Below, in pieces: positions 1-9,893 of a DNA stretch of 64,000 nucleotides (position 1 is its first letter; each line of letters starts with the position of its first letter). Source of the DNA: Nitrospirota bacterium (GTDB lineage: Bacteria; Nitrospirota; Thermodesulfovibrionia; Thermodesulfovibrionales; UBA1546); assembly GCA_016195565.1 (NCBI GenBank), contig JACPZK010000010.1:1-64000 (forward strand). The letters run 5' to 3'. Position numbers and translations under genes: made by a program. Under the pieces are notes generated by a model. It was not told the DNA's origin and searched no databases. It saw nothing but the letters and a program-made list of their open reading frames with translations.

Positions 1-651
1 GTCTTAATGAACCTTGCAGCCAATGCAAGAGACGCAATGCCCGAAGGAGGCACACTGACAATAGAGACAGGGCTTGAAGAGCTTGACATGGACTTTCTTA
101 AGATACATGAGTATGGAAAGCCCGGGACGTATGCAGTGATAACAGTTACAGACACAGGGCACGGCATGGATGAAAGGACAAGACAGAGGATATTTGAGCC
201 CTTCTTTACAACAAAAGAAGTAGGCAAAGGCACAGGGCTTGGGCTTTCAATGGTGTACGGCATAATCAAACAGCACAGCGGGTATATCACCTGCTACAGC
301 GAACCCGGCAAAGGCACCACATTCAAGATATACCTGCCTGTTATTGAAAAAGAAACTGAAAAGACAAAAAAAGAAGAACCTATCACACTATCAGGCGGGA
401 CAGAGACAATCCTTCTGGCAGAGGATGAAGAAGAAGTAAGGAAACTCATGAAGTTAGTGCTTGAAGAGGCAGGGTATAAAGTAATAGAGGCAAAGGAAAT
501 AAAGCCTGATGTAAAAGCACTTTTTTCAAGCGGTTATCCCGCTGACTTCATACACAAAAAGGGGATACTTGAAGAGGGGCTGAACTTTATATCAAAACCT
601 GCTCCGCCTCATGAACTCCTGAAGAGGATTAGGGAGGTGTTGGATAAATGA
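1..651 (+). CDS. Hybrid sensor histidine kinase, C-terminal part, with internally deleted receiver domain
   Basis: The frame is open from base 1, so the gene begins before the window. The visible part is the HATPase domain of a sensor kinase: N box (NLAANARDAM), G1 (DTGHGMD), F box (FEPFFTTK) and G2 (GKGTGLGLS), so ATP binding looks intact. A receiver-like domain follows from about residue 132. Its beta1 acidic cluster (LLAEDEEE) and first helix are present. The sequence then jumps from the end of beta2 (YKVIEA) to the part just before beta4 (KPDVKALFSSGY), and ends with the FISKP lysine motif. Roughly 45-50 residues carrying the phospho-acceptor Asp are missing without loss of frame. The kinase core may work, but the attached receiver should not accept phosphate. 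The sensor input and H box lie outside the window. Confidence 0.85.
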   Translation, partial: VLMNLAANARDAMPEGGTLTIETGLEELDMDFLKIHEYGKPGTYAVITVTDTGHGMDERTRQRIFEPFFTTKEVGKGTGLGLSMVYGIIKQHSGYITCYSEPGKGTTFKIYLPVIEKETEKTKKEEPITLSGGTETILLAEDEEEVRKLMKLVLEEAGYKVIEAKEIKPDVKALFSSGYPADFIHKKGILEEGLNFISKPAPPHELLKRIREVLDK

Positions 652-714
652 CCCGTATTTTTCCGTCCAGTGATAACTCTTTTGACTGCTTTTCATCTCG
701 GTGGCAATATCTAA

Positions 715-1125
715 CTACTTAGGAATCCGCATCTGGGCGATCTGTATCCTTGTGGCTGCTCTTTCAAGCGATGCCTCAGCGCGGTGAAAATCGCACTCCT
801 CGCACTTTTTCAGCCTTTCCTCAGCCCTCTTCATCGCAGCCTTGGCCCTCTCAACGTCTATCTCTTCTGATATCTCTGCACTGTCAGCAAGAACAAGAAC
901 TTTATCAGCGCCTATCTCTGCATATCCCCAGTTAACGAAAAAATACTTGGATTCTTTGGCTGTTTTTGCTATGAGCATACCTATCTTTAGCGTTGTCACA
1001 TAAGGCGCATGCCCCGGAAGCACGCAGAATTCTCCCTCGCTTCCGTTAGCGGTAACCTCATCCACCTCTTCGCTGTATATCAGGCCGTGAGGTGTGACTA
1101 TCTCTAATTTTAATTTGTTTTCCAC
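715..1125 (-). CDS. atpC: F0F1 ATP synthase epsilon subunit
   Basis: The 136-residue protein matches the family in length and order: an N-terminal beta-sandwich (LEIVTPHGLIYSEEVDEV, then GEFCVLPGHAPYVTTLKIG) and a C-terminal two-helix domain with many Ala, Glu and Arg. Epsilon sits on the central stalk with gamma and tunes ATP hydrolysis. The start is GTG, chosen because an AAGGAATAAGG purine run precedes it and the conserved N-terminus begins here. It is the last gene of the minus-strand atp operon, 39 bases after atpD. No clear terminator is visible between its stop and the kinase gene that ends at 651. Confidence 0.95.
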   Translation of the reverse strand: MENKLKLEIVTPHGLIYSEEVDEVTANGSEGEFCVLPGHAPYVTTLKIGMLIAKTAKESKYFFVNWGYAEIGADKVLVLADSAEISEEIDVERAKAAMKRAEERLKKCEECDFHRAEASLERAATRIQIAQMRIPK

Positions 1126-1164
1126 TTTTCCTTATTCCTTAACTTTCAATTTTTAACTTTTAGT

Positions 1165-2604
<1,440 letters not shown>

Positions 2605-2610
2605 CTATTT

Positions 2611-2695
2611 AAATTCAAAGTTAAAAGTTAAGGAACTTATTTTAATTTTTCCATAATTTTGCATTTTTGAATTTTAAATCTTAAATTTTGAATTT
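2611..2695. repeat. AT-rich low-complexity repeat between atpG and atpD
   Basis: The stretch is built from variations of short words such as AAAGTTAAAAGTTAAGG and TTTTGAATTTTAAATC. The same kind of text lies between atpD and atpC (about 1137-1164) and, in coding form, inside KAPA synthase, mnmA, tgt and the atpF N-terminus. Here it separates two genes of one operon. No hairpin or T-tract typical of a terminator is visible. Confidence 0.6.
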
Positions 2696-3563
2696 ATCCC
2701 TTTAGCGCCTCAACGCCGCCGACTATATCCATAAGTTCCTTGGTAATTGACGCCTGTCTTGCCTTATTAAACTGGAGAGTCAGGCTGTTTATCATATCAT
2801 TGGCAGCCTTTGTCGCATTCTCCATTGCAGACATCCTTGCAGCCTCTTCCGAGGCCTGTGATTCAAGCAAGGCCCTGAATATCTGTATCTCAACATTCTT
2901 AGGAAGCAGATTATTGAATATATCTTCCTTTGAAGGCTCATATATGAAATTAAAAACCGGCAGTGTTTCCGCAGTTGCCTCTATTGACGCCAAGGGGAGA
3001 AGCCTTGTGACAACAACCTTTTGCGCAGCAACTGATTTAAACTCATTGTATGCAAGAATGATTTCATCGGTGGCCTCATTTGTATAGCTCTCAATAATAT
3101 CCGCTGCTATTTCCTGGGCATTCACATATGAAATTCTCCCTGAAATGCCTGTCCAGCTTTTTTTCAGAGGGACATTTCTCCTCTTGAAATAGTCGACCGC
3201 CTTTCTTCCAATAGCGCTTACAGTAACTTCAAATCCCTCTTTCTTCAGATTCGATATATGTTTTGAAGCAGCTCTCAGTATATTAGAATTAAAAGCGCCG
3301 CAGAGCCCCCTGTCGCTTGTAAGAACAATGATATCCACATTCTTCCGGGGCCTTACCGCAAGGAGCGGATGTATCTCGCTCTCCGCACCGCCTGCAAGGC
3401 TTGAAAGTACAGCGCTCATCCTGTCGGCATACGGCCTCAGCTCAAACATCCTCTGCTGCGCCTTCCTGAATTTGGAAGCAGCAACCATCTTCATAGCCTT
3501 CGTTATCTTGCTGGTGCTATGAACAGCCTTTATTCTGCGTTTTATATCTCTAAGTGTAGGCAT
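2694..3563 (-). CDS. atpG: F0F1 ATP synthase gamma subunit
   Basis: The 289-residue protein has the two long helices of the central rotor shaft: an N-terminal segment with IKRRIKAVHSTSKITKAMKM and a C-terminal segment ending ITKELMDIVGGVEAL. The middle holds the SDRGLCGAFN motif. Gamma transmits rotation between the c-ring and the alpha/beta hexamer. The start ATG lies directly against the atpA stop (3564/3563), so translation is probably coupled. Length and motifs are standard for the family. Confidence 0.96.
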   Translation of the reverse strand: MPTLRDIKRRIKAVHSTSKITKAMKMVAASKFRKAQQRMFELRPYADRMSAVLSSLAGGAESEIHPLLAVRPRKNVDIIVLTSDRGLCGAFNSNILRAASKHISNLKKEGFEVTVSAIGRKAVDYFKRRNVPLKKSWTGISGRISYVNAQEIAADIIESYTNEATDEIILAYNEFKSVAAQKVVVTRLLPLASIEATAETLPVFNFIYEPSKEDIFNNLLPKNVEIQIFRALLESQASEEAARMSAMENATKAANDMINSLTLQFNKARQASITKELMDIVGGVEALKG

Positions 3564-5072
3564 TTACGCCTGAAATCCTTTCTTGAAATCTTCAACAGCT
3601 GATGTTAGTTTTGCCTTGAGGGCGTCATCAATCGCCTTCTTTTCTCCAAGCTCTTTCTTGATATCCGACTTGCGGTCATTTATATAGCGCAGGAATTCCT
3701 GCTCAAACTTCTTGACTGATTCCACGGGAATATCATCAATGAATCCCTGTGTTGCGGCAAAAAGAACCATAACCTGATCTATCATTGTCATAGGCACAAA
3801 CTGGTCCTGCTTAAGGAGTTCGACCATCCTTTTGCCTCTCTCTATCTGTGCCAGTGTTGTCTTGTCAAGGTCGCTTCCGAACTGCGCAAATGCGGCAAGC
3901 TCCCTGAACTGCGCAAGGTCCAGCCTTAGTGTGCCTGCGACCTGCTTCATCGCCTTTGTCTGCGCAGCTCCGCCGACACGGCTGACTGAGAGGCCTACAT
4001 TAACGGCAGGCCTTATGCCTGCATAGAAAAGTTCAGGTTCAAGATATATCTGGCCGTCTGTGATAGAGATAACGTTTGTCGGAATATAACCTGAAACGTC
4101 GCCGGCCTGTGTTTCTATTATCGGCAATGCCGTAAGAGAGCCGCCTCCGAGTTCTTTAGAAAGTTTTGCAGCCCTTTCAAGAAGCCTTGAATGCAGATAG
4201 AAAACATCTCCGGGGAAGGCCTCACGTCCGGGCGGCCGTCTGAGAAGCAGCGACAACTGCCTGTACGCCGTAGCCTGCTTGCTGAGGTCATCGTATATTA
4301 TCAATGCATGTTTGCCGTTATCCCTGAAATACTCGCCTATTGAGCATCCTGTGTATGGAGCAATGTACTGCAAAGGCGCGGGCTCGCTTGCTGTTGCGGA
4401 AACTATGATTGTGTGCTCCATCGCGCCGTTTTCTTCCAGAGTCTTCATAACACGCGCTACATTTGAACGCTTCTGTCCGACCGCAACATATATGCATGTA
4501 ACATCTCCGCCCTTCTGGTTTATGATTGCATCAATAGCAACCGCTGTCTTTCCAACCTGACGGTCGCCGATAATAAGCTCTCTCTGTCCTCTTCCTACCG
4601 GTATCATGGAATCTATTGCCTTAAGGCCTGTCTGCATAGGTTCGGAAACAGGCTGCCTGTCGACAATACCCGGGGCAACAACATCAACTATCCTGAAATC
4701 TTTTGTGTTAATAGGGCCCTTTCCGTCAATCGGCTGCCCTATTGCATTGACAACCCTTCCTCTCATCGCTTCACCCACAGGCACGGACATAATCCTGCCT
4801 GTGCGTTTAACAATATCGCCTTCATGAATAAACGAGTCCTCTCCGAAGAGAACCGCACCCACACTATCTTCTTCAAGATTGAGCGCCATTCCCATAATAT
4901 TATTCGGGAATTCGAGAAGCTCCGAAGACATGCATTTGTCAAGCCCGTAAATCCTCGCTATACCGTCGCCAACTGACACGACAGTGCCAATCTCGCTGAC
5001 ATCAACCTTCTTTTCAAAGTCTGTTATCTGTTTTCTTAGAAGTTCACTTATCTCGTCAACCTTAATTTCCAT
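3564..5072 (-). CDS. atpA: F0F1 ATP synthase alpha subunit
   Basis: The 502-residue protein has the non-catalytic P-loop GDRQVGKT at residues 169-176, the hexamer contact region around [21 protein letters not shown], and the conserved [13 protein letters not shown] segment. It forms the F1 hexamer with beta and has the usual family length. It sits 4 bases after atpH and directly before atpG, the standard F1 gene order. Confidence 0.97.
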   Translation of the reverse strand: MEIKVDEISELLRKQITDFEKKVDVSEIGTVVSVGDGIARIYGLDKCMSSELLEFPNNIMGMALNLEEDSVGAVLFGEDSFIHEGDIVKRTGRIMSVPVGEAMRGRVVNAIGQPIDGKGPINTKDFRIVDVVAPGIVDRQPVSEPMQTGLKAIDSMIPVGRGQRELIIGDRQVGKTAVAIDAIINQKGGDVTCIYVAVGQKRSNVARVMKTLEENGAMEHTIIVSATASEPAPLQYIAPYTGCSIGEYFRDNGKHALIIYDDLSKQATAYRQLSLLLRRPPGREAFPGDVFYLHSRLLERAAKLSKELGGGSLTALPIIETQAGDVSGYIPTNVISITDGQIYLEPELFYAGIRPAVNVGLSVSRVGGAAQTKAMKQVAGTLRLDLAQFRELAAFAQFGSDLDKTTLAQIERGKRMVELLKQDQFVPMTMIDQVMVLFAATQGFIDDIPVESVKKFEQEFLRYINDRKSDIKKELGEKKAIDDALKAKLTSAVEDFKKGFQA

Positions 5073-5076
5073 CTAA

Positions 5077-5616
5077 TCACCCCTTTATAAGCTCATCTTT
5101 TAAAAGCCTCAATTGGCCTTTTATACTTGTGTCATACATTGTGCTGCCTACTTTTACAAGGATTCCTCCAAGCAAAGCAGGTTCCATAATAAATTCTATA
5201 TCCACATCCCTCTCCGTCAATTTCTTTAATGAACGCTTAAGCCTCTCCTCATAATCTTTGCTTATCTCTATAGAAGTTAAAACAGTGGCCCTTGCGCGCT
5301 TTTTCTTCTCAAGATAAATGGCGGCGGCTATCTTAATTATTTCAGGCAGAGCGGCAATTATCCTGAACTCTGAAAGATGCATTACAAACCTGACAACCTT
5401 TTCAGAAAACCCTGCGCTTTCTGCCATCTTTTTCAATGCCTTCTCCCTGTCCGGCTGAGAAAATGCCGGGTTTAACAGAAAGCTCCTGAAATCTCTGCTC
5501 TTCACCATAAGGTTTTCTATCGCCGTAAGCTCAGTTAGCGCCTGAGGCACACCATCGATGTCTACAACATTTATAAGAGTCTTTGCGTATTTTTTAGCTT
5601 CTTTTGCCGGCTTCAA
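5077..5616 (-). CDS. atpH: F0F1 ATP synthase delta subunit
   Basis: The 179-residue OSCP/delta protein links the peripheral stalk to the top of F1. The N-terminal helical domain (AKKYAKTLINVVD) and the C-terminal GGILVKVGSTMYDTSIKGQL motif are clear. Its start overlaps the end of atpF by 4 bases (ATGA type), which supports coupled translation. Family length is normal. Confidence 0.94.
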   Translation of the reverse strand: MKPAKEAKKYAKTLINVVDIDGVPQALTELTAIENLMVKSRDFRSFLLNPAFSQPDREKALKKMAESAGFSEKVVRFVMHLSEFRIIAALPEIIKIAAAIYLEKKKRARATVLTSIEISKDYEERLKRSLKKLTERDVDIEFIMEPALLGGILVKVGSTMYDTSIKGQLRLLKDELIKG

Positions 5617-6236
5617 TTTTTGCCTTCTATCTTTGCTAAAGATTCCTCGAGCAGTTTAAGCTGCTCTTCTTTAGTAAGTTTTTCTTTAAGTTTTTTCTCT
5701 GCAAGTTCTATTGCAATGGCAGATGCCTCTTCCATTATTGTTTCCTTAGCCCTTTTAACCTCATAAACTATATTAGTCCTTGCCTGCTCCAGTATCTTTT
5801 CTTTCATCCTGCTGCCTTCTTCAATAAGCCGCGCCTTCTCCTTTTCTCCCGACTCTTTTGCTGATGAAACAATCTCCCCTATCTCTCTATCCCTTGCCTT
5901 AAGCCTTTCTTCAACCTCTGCAAGGGCTTTCTGAGCCAGTTCCTTTGTCTCCTTTGCTTCCTTGAGGCTCTTCTCTATAAGCTCAGTCCTCTGTTTCAGG
6001 AAAGACTGTAACGGCTTTTTCCCGAACTTATATAAAACAAAGAAAAGAATTCCAAAATTTATAATCTTCCAGAAGTAGTCCTTAGCTATCGCTCCTGCGC
6101 TTCCTTCTTCCCCGCCTCCGCTTGCGAAAACAATACTTACAGATGCGAGATAGAGGATGCAGGATGCTAAAATGATTAACGAGTGAGGAGTAATGAGTGA
6201 CGAGTTGTCAGTTTTTGAATTTTGAATTTTTTTCAT
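5613..6236 (-). CDS. atpF: F0F1 ATP synthase b subunit with repeat-derived N-terminal extension
   Basis: The long C-terminal coiled coil rich in Lys, Glu and Ala, and the membrane segment near FWKIINFGILFFVLYKFG, identify a peripheral-stalk b subunit. The first 40 or so residues are unusual. A polar stretch (KKIQNSKTDNSSLITPHS) is followed by a hydrophobic run (LIILASCILYLASVSIVFA) and then SGGGEE, which together look like a cleavable signal sequence ahead of the true membrane anchor. The DNA coding for it (about 6150-6236) is made of the same repeated words seen between genes here (GAGTGAGGAGTAATGAGTGA, AGGATGCAGGATGC). The leader therefore seems to have been built from repeat DNA. The start could lie slightly further in, because no strong ribosome site decides it. 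Confidence 0.88.
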   Translation of the reverse strand: MKKIQNSKTDNSSLITPHSLIILASCILYLASVSIVFASGGGEEGSAGAIAKDYFWKIINFGILFFVLYKFGKKPLQSFLKQRTELIEKSLKEAKETKELAQKALAEVEERLKARDREIGEIVSSAKESGEKEKARLIEEGSRMKEKILEQARTNIVYEVKRAKETIMEEASAIAIELAEKKLKEKLTKEEQLKLLEESLAKIEGKN

Positions 6237-6655
6237 GCCTTTAACAACTTCCTTACGATTTCATCTGAGAATTTATCCACATCAGCCCGTAAGGCCTGTC
6301 TTGCCTTTTCAGCCTCTGCCCTCAGTTCTGTTCTCGCCTTCTGAAGCATTCCGGATGCCTCTGTCTCGGCGCCTGAAAAGAGTTCCCTCTGCCTGTTCCC
6401 GCCTTCTGCCCTGAGGGTTTCAAACGCCTCCTTCGCCTTGTCTCTGGCATCCGCTAAGTCCTTATTCAGCCTCGCAATGGCCTCGTCTTTCTTTTGGAAC
6501 ATCTCCTTCGCAGAACCGAGCGCGCCGCTTATATTGTCTTCTCTTTCTTTGAACAGCTTGAGCATGGGTTTAAAGAGAATATAGTTGAGGGCAATCAGCA
6601 ATCCTAAAAAATTTGCAAGCAAGATAAGAAAGTCTCTTGGTATAAGTTCTAACAT
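6233..6655 (-). CDS. F0F1 ATP synthase b' subunit (second b-type stalk subunit)
   Basis: The 140-residue protein has one N-terminal membrane helix (FLILLANFLGLLIALNYILF) followed by a charged coiled coil (KPMLKLFKEREDNISGAL onward). This is the layout of b/b' stalk subunits. A second b-type gene follows directly with a 4-base overlap, so the stalk is probably a b-b' heterodimer, as in cyanobacteria and several other phyla. It is the first gene of the operon. Subunits a and c are not in the window and must be encoded elsewhere. Confidence 0.9.
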   Translation of the reverse strand: MLELIPRDFLILLANFLGLLIALNYILFKPMLKLFKEREDNISGALGSAKEMFQKKDEAIARLNKDLADARDKAKEAFETLRAEGGNRQRELFSGAETEASGMLQKARTELRAEAEKARQALRADVDKFSDEIVRKLLKA

Positions 6656-6713
6656 TGCTCCACCCTGTTTTTATTGATAGATTTTTTTGATAATCAAAAG
6701 TGAAAACGATGAA

Positions 6714-6742
6714 ATTTATCACATATTTTTTTCCTTTGTCAA
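6714..6742 (-). promoter_or_regulatory. Probable sigma-70 promoter of the atp operon
   Basis: On the minus strand there is a perfect -35 TTGACA (plus-strand TGTCAA at 6737-6742) and, after 17 bases, ATAAAT (6714-6719). This would start the mRNA about 45-50 bases before the first atp gene, leaving room for the GGTGG-type ribosome site seen just upstream of 6655. Confidence 0.6.
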
Positions 6743-6807
6743 GGGAAAGGCTTAAAACTCAGGAAGAATTTTTTAAATCGTTTTATAAGTTTTCCTAATT
6801 TGTGAGG

Positions 6808-6813
6808 TATAAT
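6808..6813 (+). promoter_or_regulatory. -10 element (TATAAT) giving a leaderless KAPA synthase-like mRNA
   Basis: A perfect TATAAT ends 7 bases before the ATG at 6821. Transcription would therefore begin at or within a base or two of the start codon. No Shine-Dalgarno sequence is present, and the -35 region is weak. Confidence 0.6.
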
Positions 6814-6820
6814 AGCAGAA

Positions 6821-7978
6821 ATGTTCTCTGAATCACTCATCCGGCTCAAAAAAATGAATCTCCTGCGGGAGATAAAAAATTGCAATTCTCCGCAAGGTTC
6901 AAGAATATCAATGGACGGGAAAAACTACATAAATTTTTCGTCAAACAACTATCTCGGACTTGCAAATCACCCTCACGTAATTGAATCCTCAAAGAAAGCT
7001 ATTGCGATGTTCGGTTTCGGCTCAGGCGCATCAAGGCTTCTCTGCGGCGGAAGTATTCTTCATAGTGAACTTGAAAAAAAGACAGCAGAATTCAAGGGAA
7101 CAGAATCAGCCCTTATCTTTAATTCAGGCTATTCGGCAAATATAGGGATAATCCCTGCAATTGCTGATGAAGAAGACGTGATATTCAGCGATGAGCTCAA
7201 CCATGCAAGCATAGTTGACGGATGCAGGCTGAGCAAGGCAAAGAAAATAATTTACAGGCACAAAGATATAGGGCACCTTTCAGAGTTGATAGAAAAAGAA
7301 AAAGCAAAGAGGAAAATAATCATCACAGATTCCGTATTCAGCATGGATGGCGACATCGCTCCGTTAAAGGAGATTTTTAATCTTTGCTTAACTTTTAACT
7401 CTACACTCTCAACTCCTAACTTTCTTCTCTATATAGACGACGCTCACGGCACAGGTGTGCTTGGAAACGGAAAAGGCGCACTCGCGCATTTTGGCATAAA
7501 GCCGGGGCCGTGGATTATACAGATGGGAACTTTCTCAAAGGCGCTGGGTTCATTCGGAGCATTTGCTGCCGGAAGCAAAGACGCCATAGAGTGGATACTT
7601 AACACTGCAAGAAGTTTTATATTTTCCACAGCCCTGCCTTCATGCGCTGCCGCAGCCTCAATTGCCGCATTAGAGGTGATAGAAAAAGAGCCGGAACTCC
7701 TTAACAAACTATGGTCCAACAGAGAACACGCTGTTCACGGAATTACAAAACTCGGTTATGATATTATGGGCAGCGAAACACCGATAATCCCTGTCAGGAC
7801 AGGAACAGTTGAAAAAGCGCTGAGAATATCACGGCATCTTATGGAAAACGGCATCTTTGCGTCTGCGATAAGGCCGCCGTCTGTAAAAGAACCGCGGATA
7901 AGAATAACAGTGACAGCCGCTCATACAACTGAAGATATTGAAAGGCTGATAAAAGCATTAGACAGTATAAAACTTTAG
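6821..7978 (+). CDS. 8-amino-7-oxononanoate (KAPA) synthase-like PLP enzyme
   Basis: The 385-residue protein belongs to the alpha-oxoamine synthase group of PLP enzymes, which condense an amino acid with an acyl-CoA. Visible motifs are NFSSNNYLGLANHP, FGSGASRLLCGGS (substrate loop), DELNHASIVDG, YIDDAHGTGVLG and the PLP-lysine segment GTFSKALGSFGAF. BioF (pelargonyl-CoA plus alanine, biotin synthesis) is the best guess. Glycine C-acetyltransferase or another member cannot be excluded, and no other bio genes are adjacent. An insertion of about 10 residues (near residues 191-203, CLTFNSTLSTPNFLL) sits just before the DDAHG strand and is encoded by repeat text. Transcription is predicted to be leaderless. 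Confidence 0.85.
   Translation: MFSESLIRLKKMNLLREIKNCNSPQGSRISMDGKNYINFSSNNYLGLANHPHVIESSKKAIAMFGFGSGASRLLCGGSILHSELEKKTAEFKGTESALIFNSGYSANIGIIPAIADEEDVIFSDELNHASIVDGCRLSKAKKIIYRHKDIGHLSELIEKEKAKRKIIITDSVFSMDGDIAPLKEIFNLCLTFNSTLSTPNFLLYIDDAHGTGVLGNGKGALAHFGIKPGPWIIQMGTFSKALGSFGAFAAGSKDAIEWILNTARSFIFSTALPSCAAAASIAALEVIEKEPELLNKLWSNREHAVHGITKLGYDIMGSETPIIPVRTGTVEKALRISRHLMENGIFASAIRPPSVKEPRIRITVTAAHTTEDIERLIKALDSIKL
7389..7426. repeat. In-frame low-complexity repeat inside the KAPA synthase-like gene
   Basis: The stretch contains TTAACTTTTAACTCTACACT followed by CTCAACTCCTAACTTT, the ACTC/AACT word family seen in mnmA, tgt and atpF. It extends a surface loop between NLC and LLYIDDAHG and keeps the reading frame open. 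Confidence 0.6.
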
Positions 7979-8073
7979 AGCAGTAGCCCAGTAGCGCAGC
8001 AGCGCAGCCGTTTTCCAGTGAATTTTTTGACTGTGGAACTATTGCTCTACTGCACTTCTGCTCTGCTGTTCCA
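7978..8073. repeat. CAGTAGCGCAG-type repeat, intergenic copy
   Basis: The stretch contains GAGCAGTAGCCCAGTAGCGC and, on the far side, CTGCTCTGCTGTTCC, so the two ends can pair as an imperfect hairpin. A close relative lies in frame inside comEC at 12498-12586. It fills nearly all of the gap between the KAPA synthase-like gene and galT. Confidence 0.65.
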
Positions 8074-8093
8074 AAATATGATATGCTTATATT

Positions 8094-9092
8094 ATGCCTG
8101 AGCTCAGATTAAACCTTATAACAAGAGAGTGGGTAATAATCGCAACCGAGCGGGCAAAACGGCCTGATGAATTCCGCCAGAGAAGAGACAAAAAATATCT
8201 GCCTGAACATGACAAAAACTGCCCTTTCTGCCCCGGCAATGAAGACAAAACCCCCGGAGAAATAATGAAGGTGTCCTCTGACGGGAACTGGAAGATAAGG
8301 GTAACGCCTAATAAGTTTTCCGCGCTGAGCTTTGAAGGAGAACGAAAGCGGATAAACGAAGGCTTGAAACATCTTGTCACCGGTGTCGGAAGGCACGAGG
8401 TAATAATAGAGTCAGCCCTCCACAATATGCCAACAGCGCTTATGCCTGTAGAGGATGTAGCTGATATTTTAAGGGTTTATAAAAACCGTTTTCTTGACAT
8501 CTATAACGATTCCAGAACAGAGCATGTAATAATCTTCAAAAACAACGGAGAGAAGGCAGGCACATCAATCGAACATGCCCATTCACAGATTGTAGGCACG
8601 CCTGTAACTCCGATGCAGGTAAGGGACAGAATGGATGAGACAACAAGATATTTTGACAATACAGGAGAATGCCTGATGTGCGCTACCGTGAGGTCTGAAC
8701 TTTCAGAGGGCAGGCGGATAATATTGGATACAAACCATTTCGTGACATTCATCCCGTATGCGGCGCTGTCTCCGTTTCACACATGGATATTCCCCAAAAA
8801 GCATAATGCATCTTTTGGAGACATAAGCGAGGAAGAAATAGCTGACCTTGCATATAATCTAAAAACAGCGCTCTCTAAGATTTATCACGGACTGGATAAC
8901 CCTGACTACAACTATGTCATTCGCTCTGAAAGCCCGAAGGAAAGCGGCTCCGAATATTTCCACTGGTATCTGAGTATTGTGCCGAGGGTAATTCAGGCAG
9001 CAGGATTTGAACTCGGCTCAGGCATGTATATAAACACGTCCCTGCCTGAAGAGATTGCGGAGTTTTTGAGAAAAGTTAAAACTGATTCCTAA
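8094..9092 (+). CDS. galT: Galactose-1-phosphate uridylyltransferase
   Basis: The 332-residue protein transfers UMP from UDP-glucose to galactose-1-phosphate (Leloir pathway). It has two HIT-type halves. The N-terminal half holds the CPFC metal-ligand pair, and the catalytic site is EHAHSQI, in place of the usual HPHGQ. The C-terminal FHWYLSIVPR motif is typical. The lineage version may act on other sugar or ADP substrates, since no other gal genes are nearby. A TATGAT element 11 bases upstream and the lack of a ribosome site suggest a very short leader. The repeat at 7978-8073 lies directly upstream. Confidence 0.88.
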   Translation: MPELRLNLITREWVIIATERAKRPDEFRQRRDKKYLPEHDKNCPFCPGNEDKTPGEIMKVSSDGNWKIRVTPNKFSALSFEGERKRINEGLKHLVTGVGRHEVIIESALHNMPTALMPVEDVADILRVYKNRFLDIYNDSRTEHVIIFKNNGEKAGTSIEHAHSQIVGTPVTPMQVRDRMDETTRYFDNTGECLMCATVRSELSEGRRIILDTNHFVTFIPYAALSPFHTWIFPKKHNASFGDISEEEIADLAYNLKTALSKIYHGLDNPDYNYVIRSESPKESGSEYFHWYLSIVPRVIQAAGFELGSGMYINTSLPEEIAEFLRKVKTDS

Positions 9093-9106
9093 TGCCTGCC
9101 TTGTAT

Positions 9107-9868
9107 CTACACAAATTTACCAAGAATATCGTAAACAGTTTTTATGGCAAGTGAATCCTCCGGCAGTTCCACGATTGCTCTACCCTGAAGGTCGTATTGA
9201 AAAACATTCTTATCCTGAGGAACGACACCGGCAACTTCAAGCCCGAGAGACCCGGCAAGTTTTTTGAGTTCATCGCCCTCATCGCCTGTTACCCTGTTGA
9301 TTATCAGCATATGCTTATCAATATCAAGGTCCAGCTCTTTTACGAGGTCTGCAATCCTCCTTGCTGTTTTGATGCCCCTTACAGTCGGGTCGCTTATTAT
9401 CAGCAGCAGGTCAACCTTATGCGTAGTCCTCCTGCTCAGATGCTCCATGCCCGCCTCATTGTCTATCACAACATAAGAATATGTCTCTGAAAGCTTGTCA
9501 GTGTATTTTCTGATTATGTTATTCGCAGCGCAGTAACAGCCGGGGCCCTCAGGCCTTCCCATTACCATCAAATCAAAACCCTTTGCCTCTATGACTGACC
9601 GCTGAACCTGATAGTCAAACAACTGCTCCATTGACATGCCGCCGGGCCTTTCCATTCCGCCTCTTATTGTCTGGAGGGATTCCTCTCTCAGATGGCCGAT
9701 TGTCGCATGGACATCAACGCCCAATGCCTCGTTCAGGCAGGAATTGCTGTCAGCATCAACTGCAAGCACAGCCTTTTTCTTTTTTTCAACGAGATACTTG
9801 ACAGTCAGCGCAGATATGCTTGTTTTCCCTGTCCCGCCTTTTCCTGCAAGCGCAATCACAAACGCCAT
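9107..9868 (-). CDS. cooC: CO dehydrogenase maturation ATPase (nickel insertion)
   Basis: The 253-residue protein is a MinD/ParA-class ATPase with the deviant P-loop GKGGTGKTS at the N-terminus. The CooC hallmark is the Cys-X-Cys pair in GPGCYCAANN, which binds metal at the dimer interface. The switch and base-binding segments VVIDNEAGMEHLSR and IINRVTGDEGDE are also present. It is known to assist nickel loading of the Ni-Fe-S cluster of anaerobic CO dehydrogenase, so the organism probably makes CODH or CODH/acetyl-CoA synthase, although neither is in this window. A second nickel-related gene, cooT, is at 43554. Confidence 0.92.
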   Translation of the reverse strand: MAFVIALAGKGGTGKTSISALTVKYLVEKKKKAVLAVDADSNSCLNEALGVDVHATIGHLREESLQTIRGGMERPGGMSMEQLFDYQVQRSVIEAKGFDLMVMGRPEGPGCYCAANNIIRKYTDKLSETYSYVVIDNEAGMEHLSRRTTHKVDLLLIISDPTVRGIKTARRIADLVKELDLDIDKHMLIINRVTGDEGDELKKLAGSLGLEVAGVVPQDKNVFQYDLQGRAIVELPEDSLAIKTVYDILGKFV

Positions 9869-9893
9869 ATTTTATTTATCCAGTCAGTCTTAA

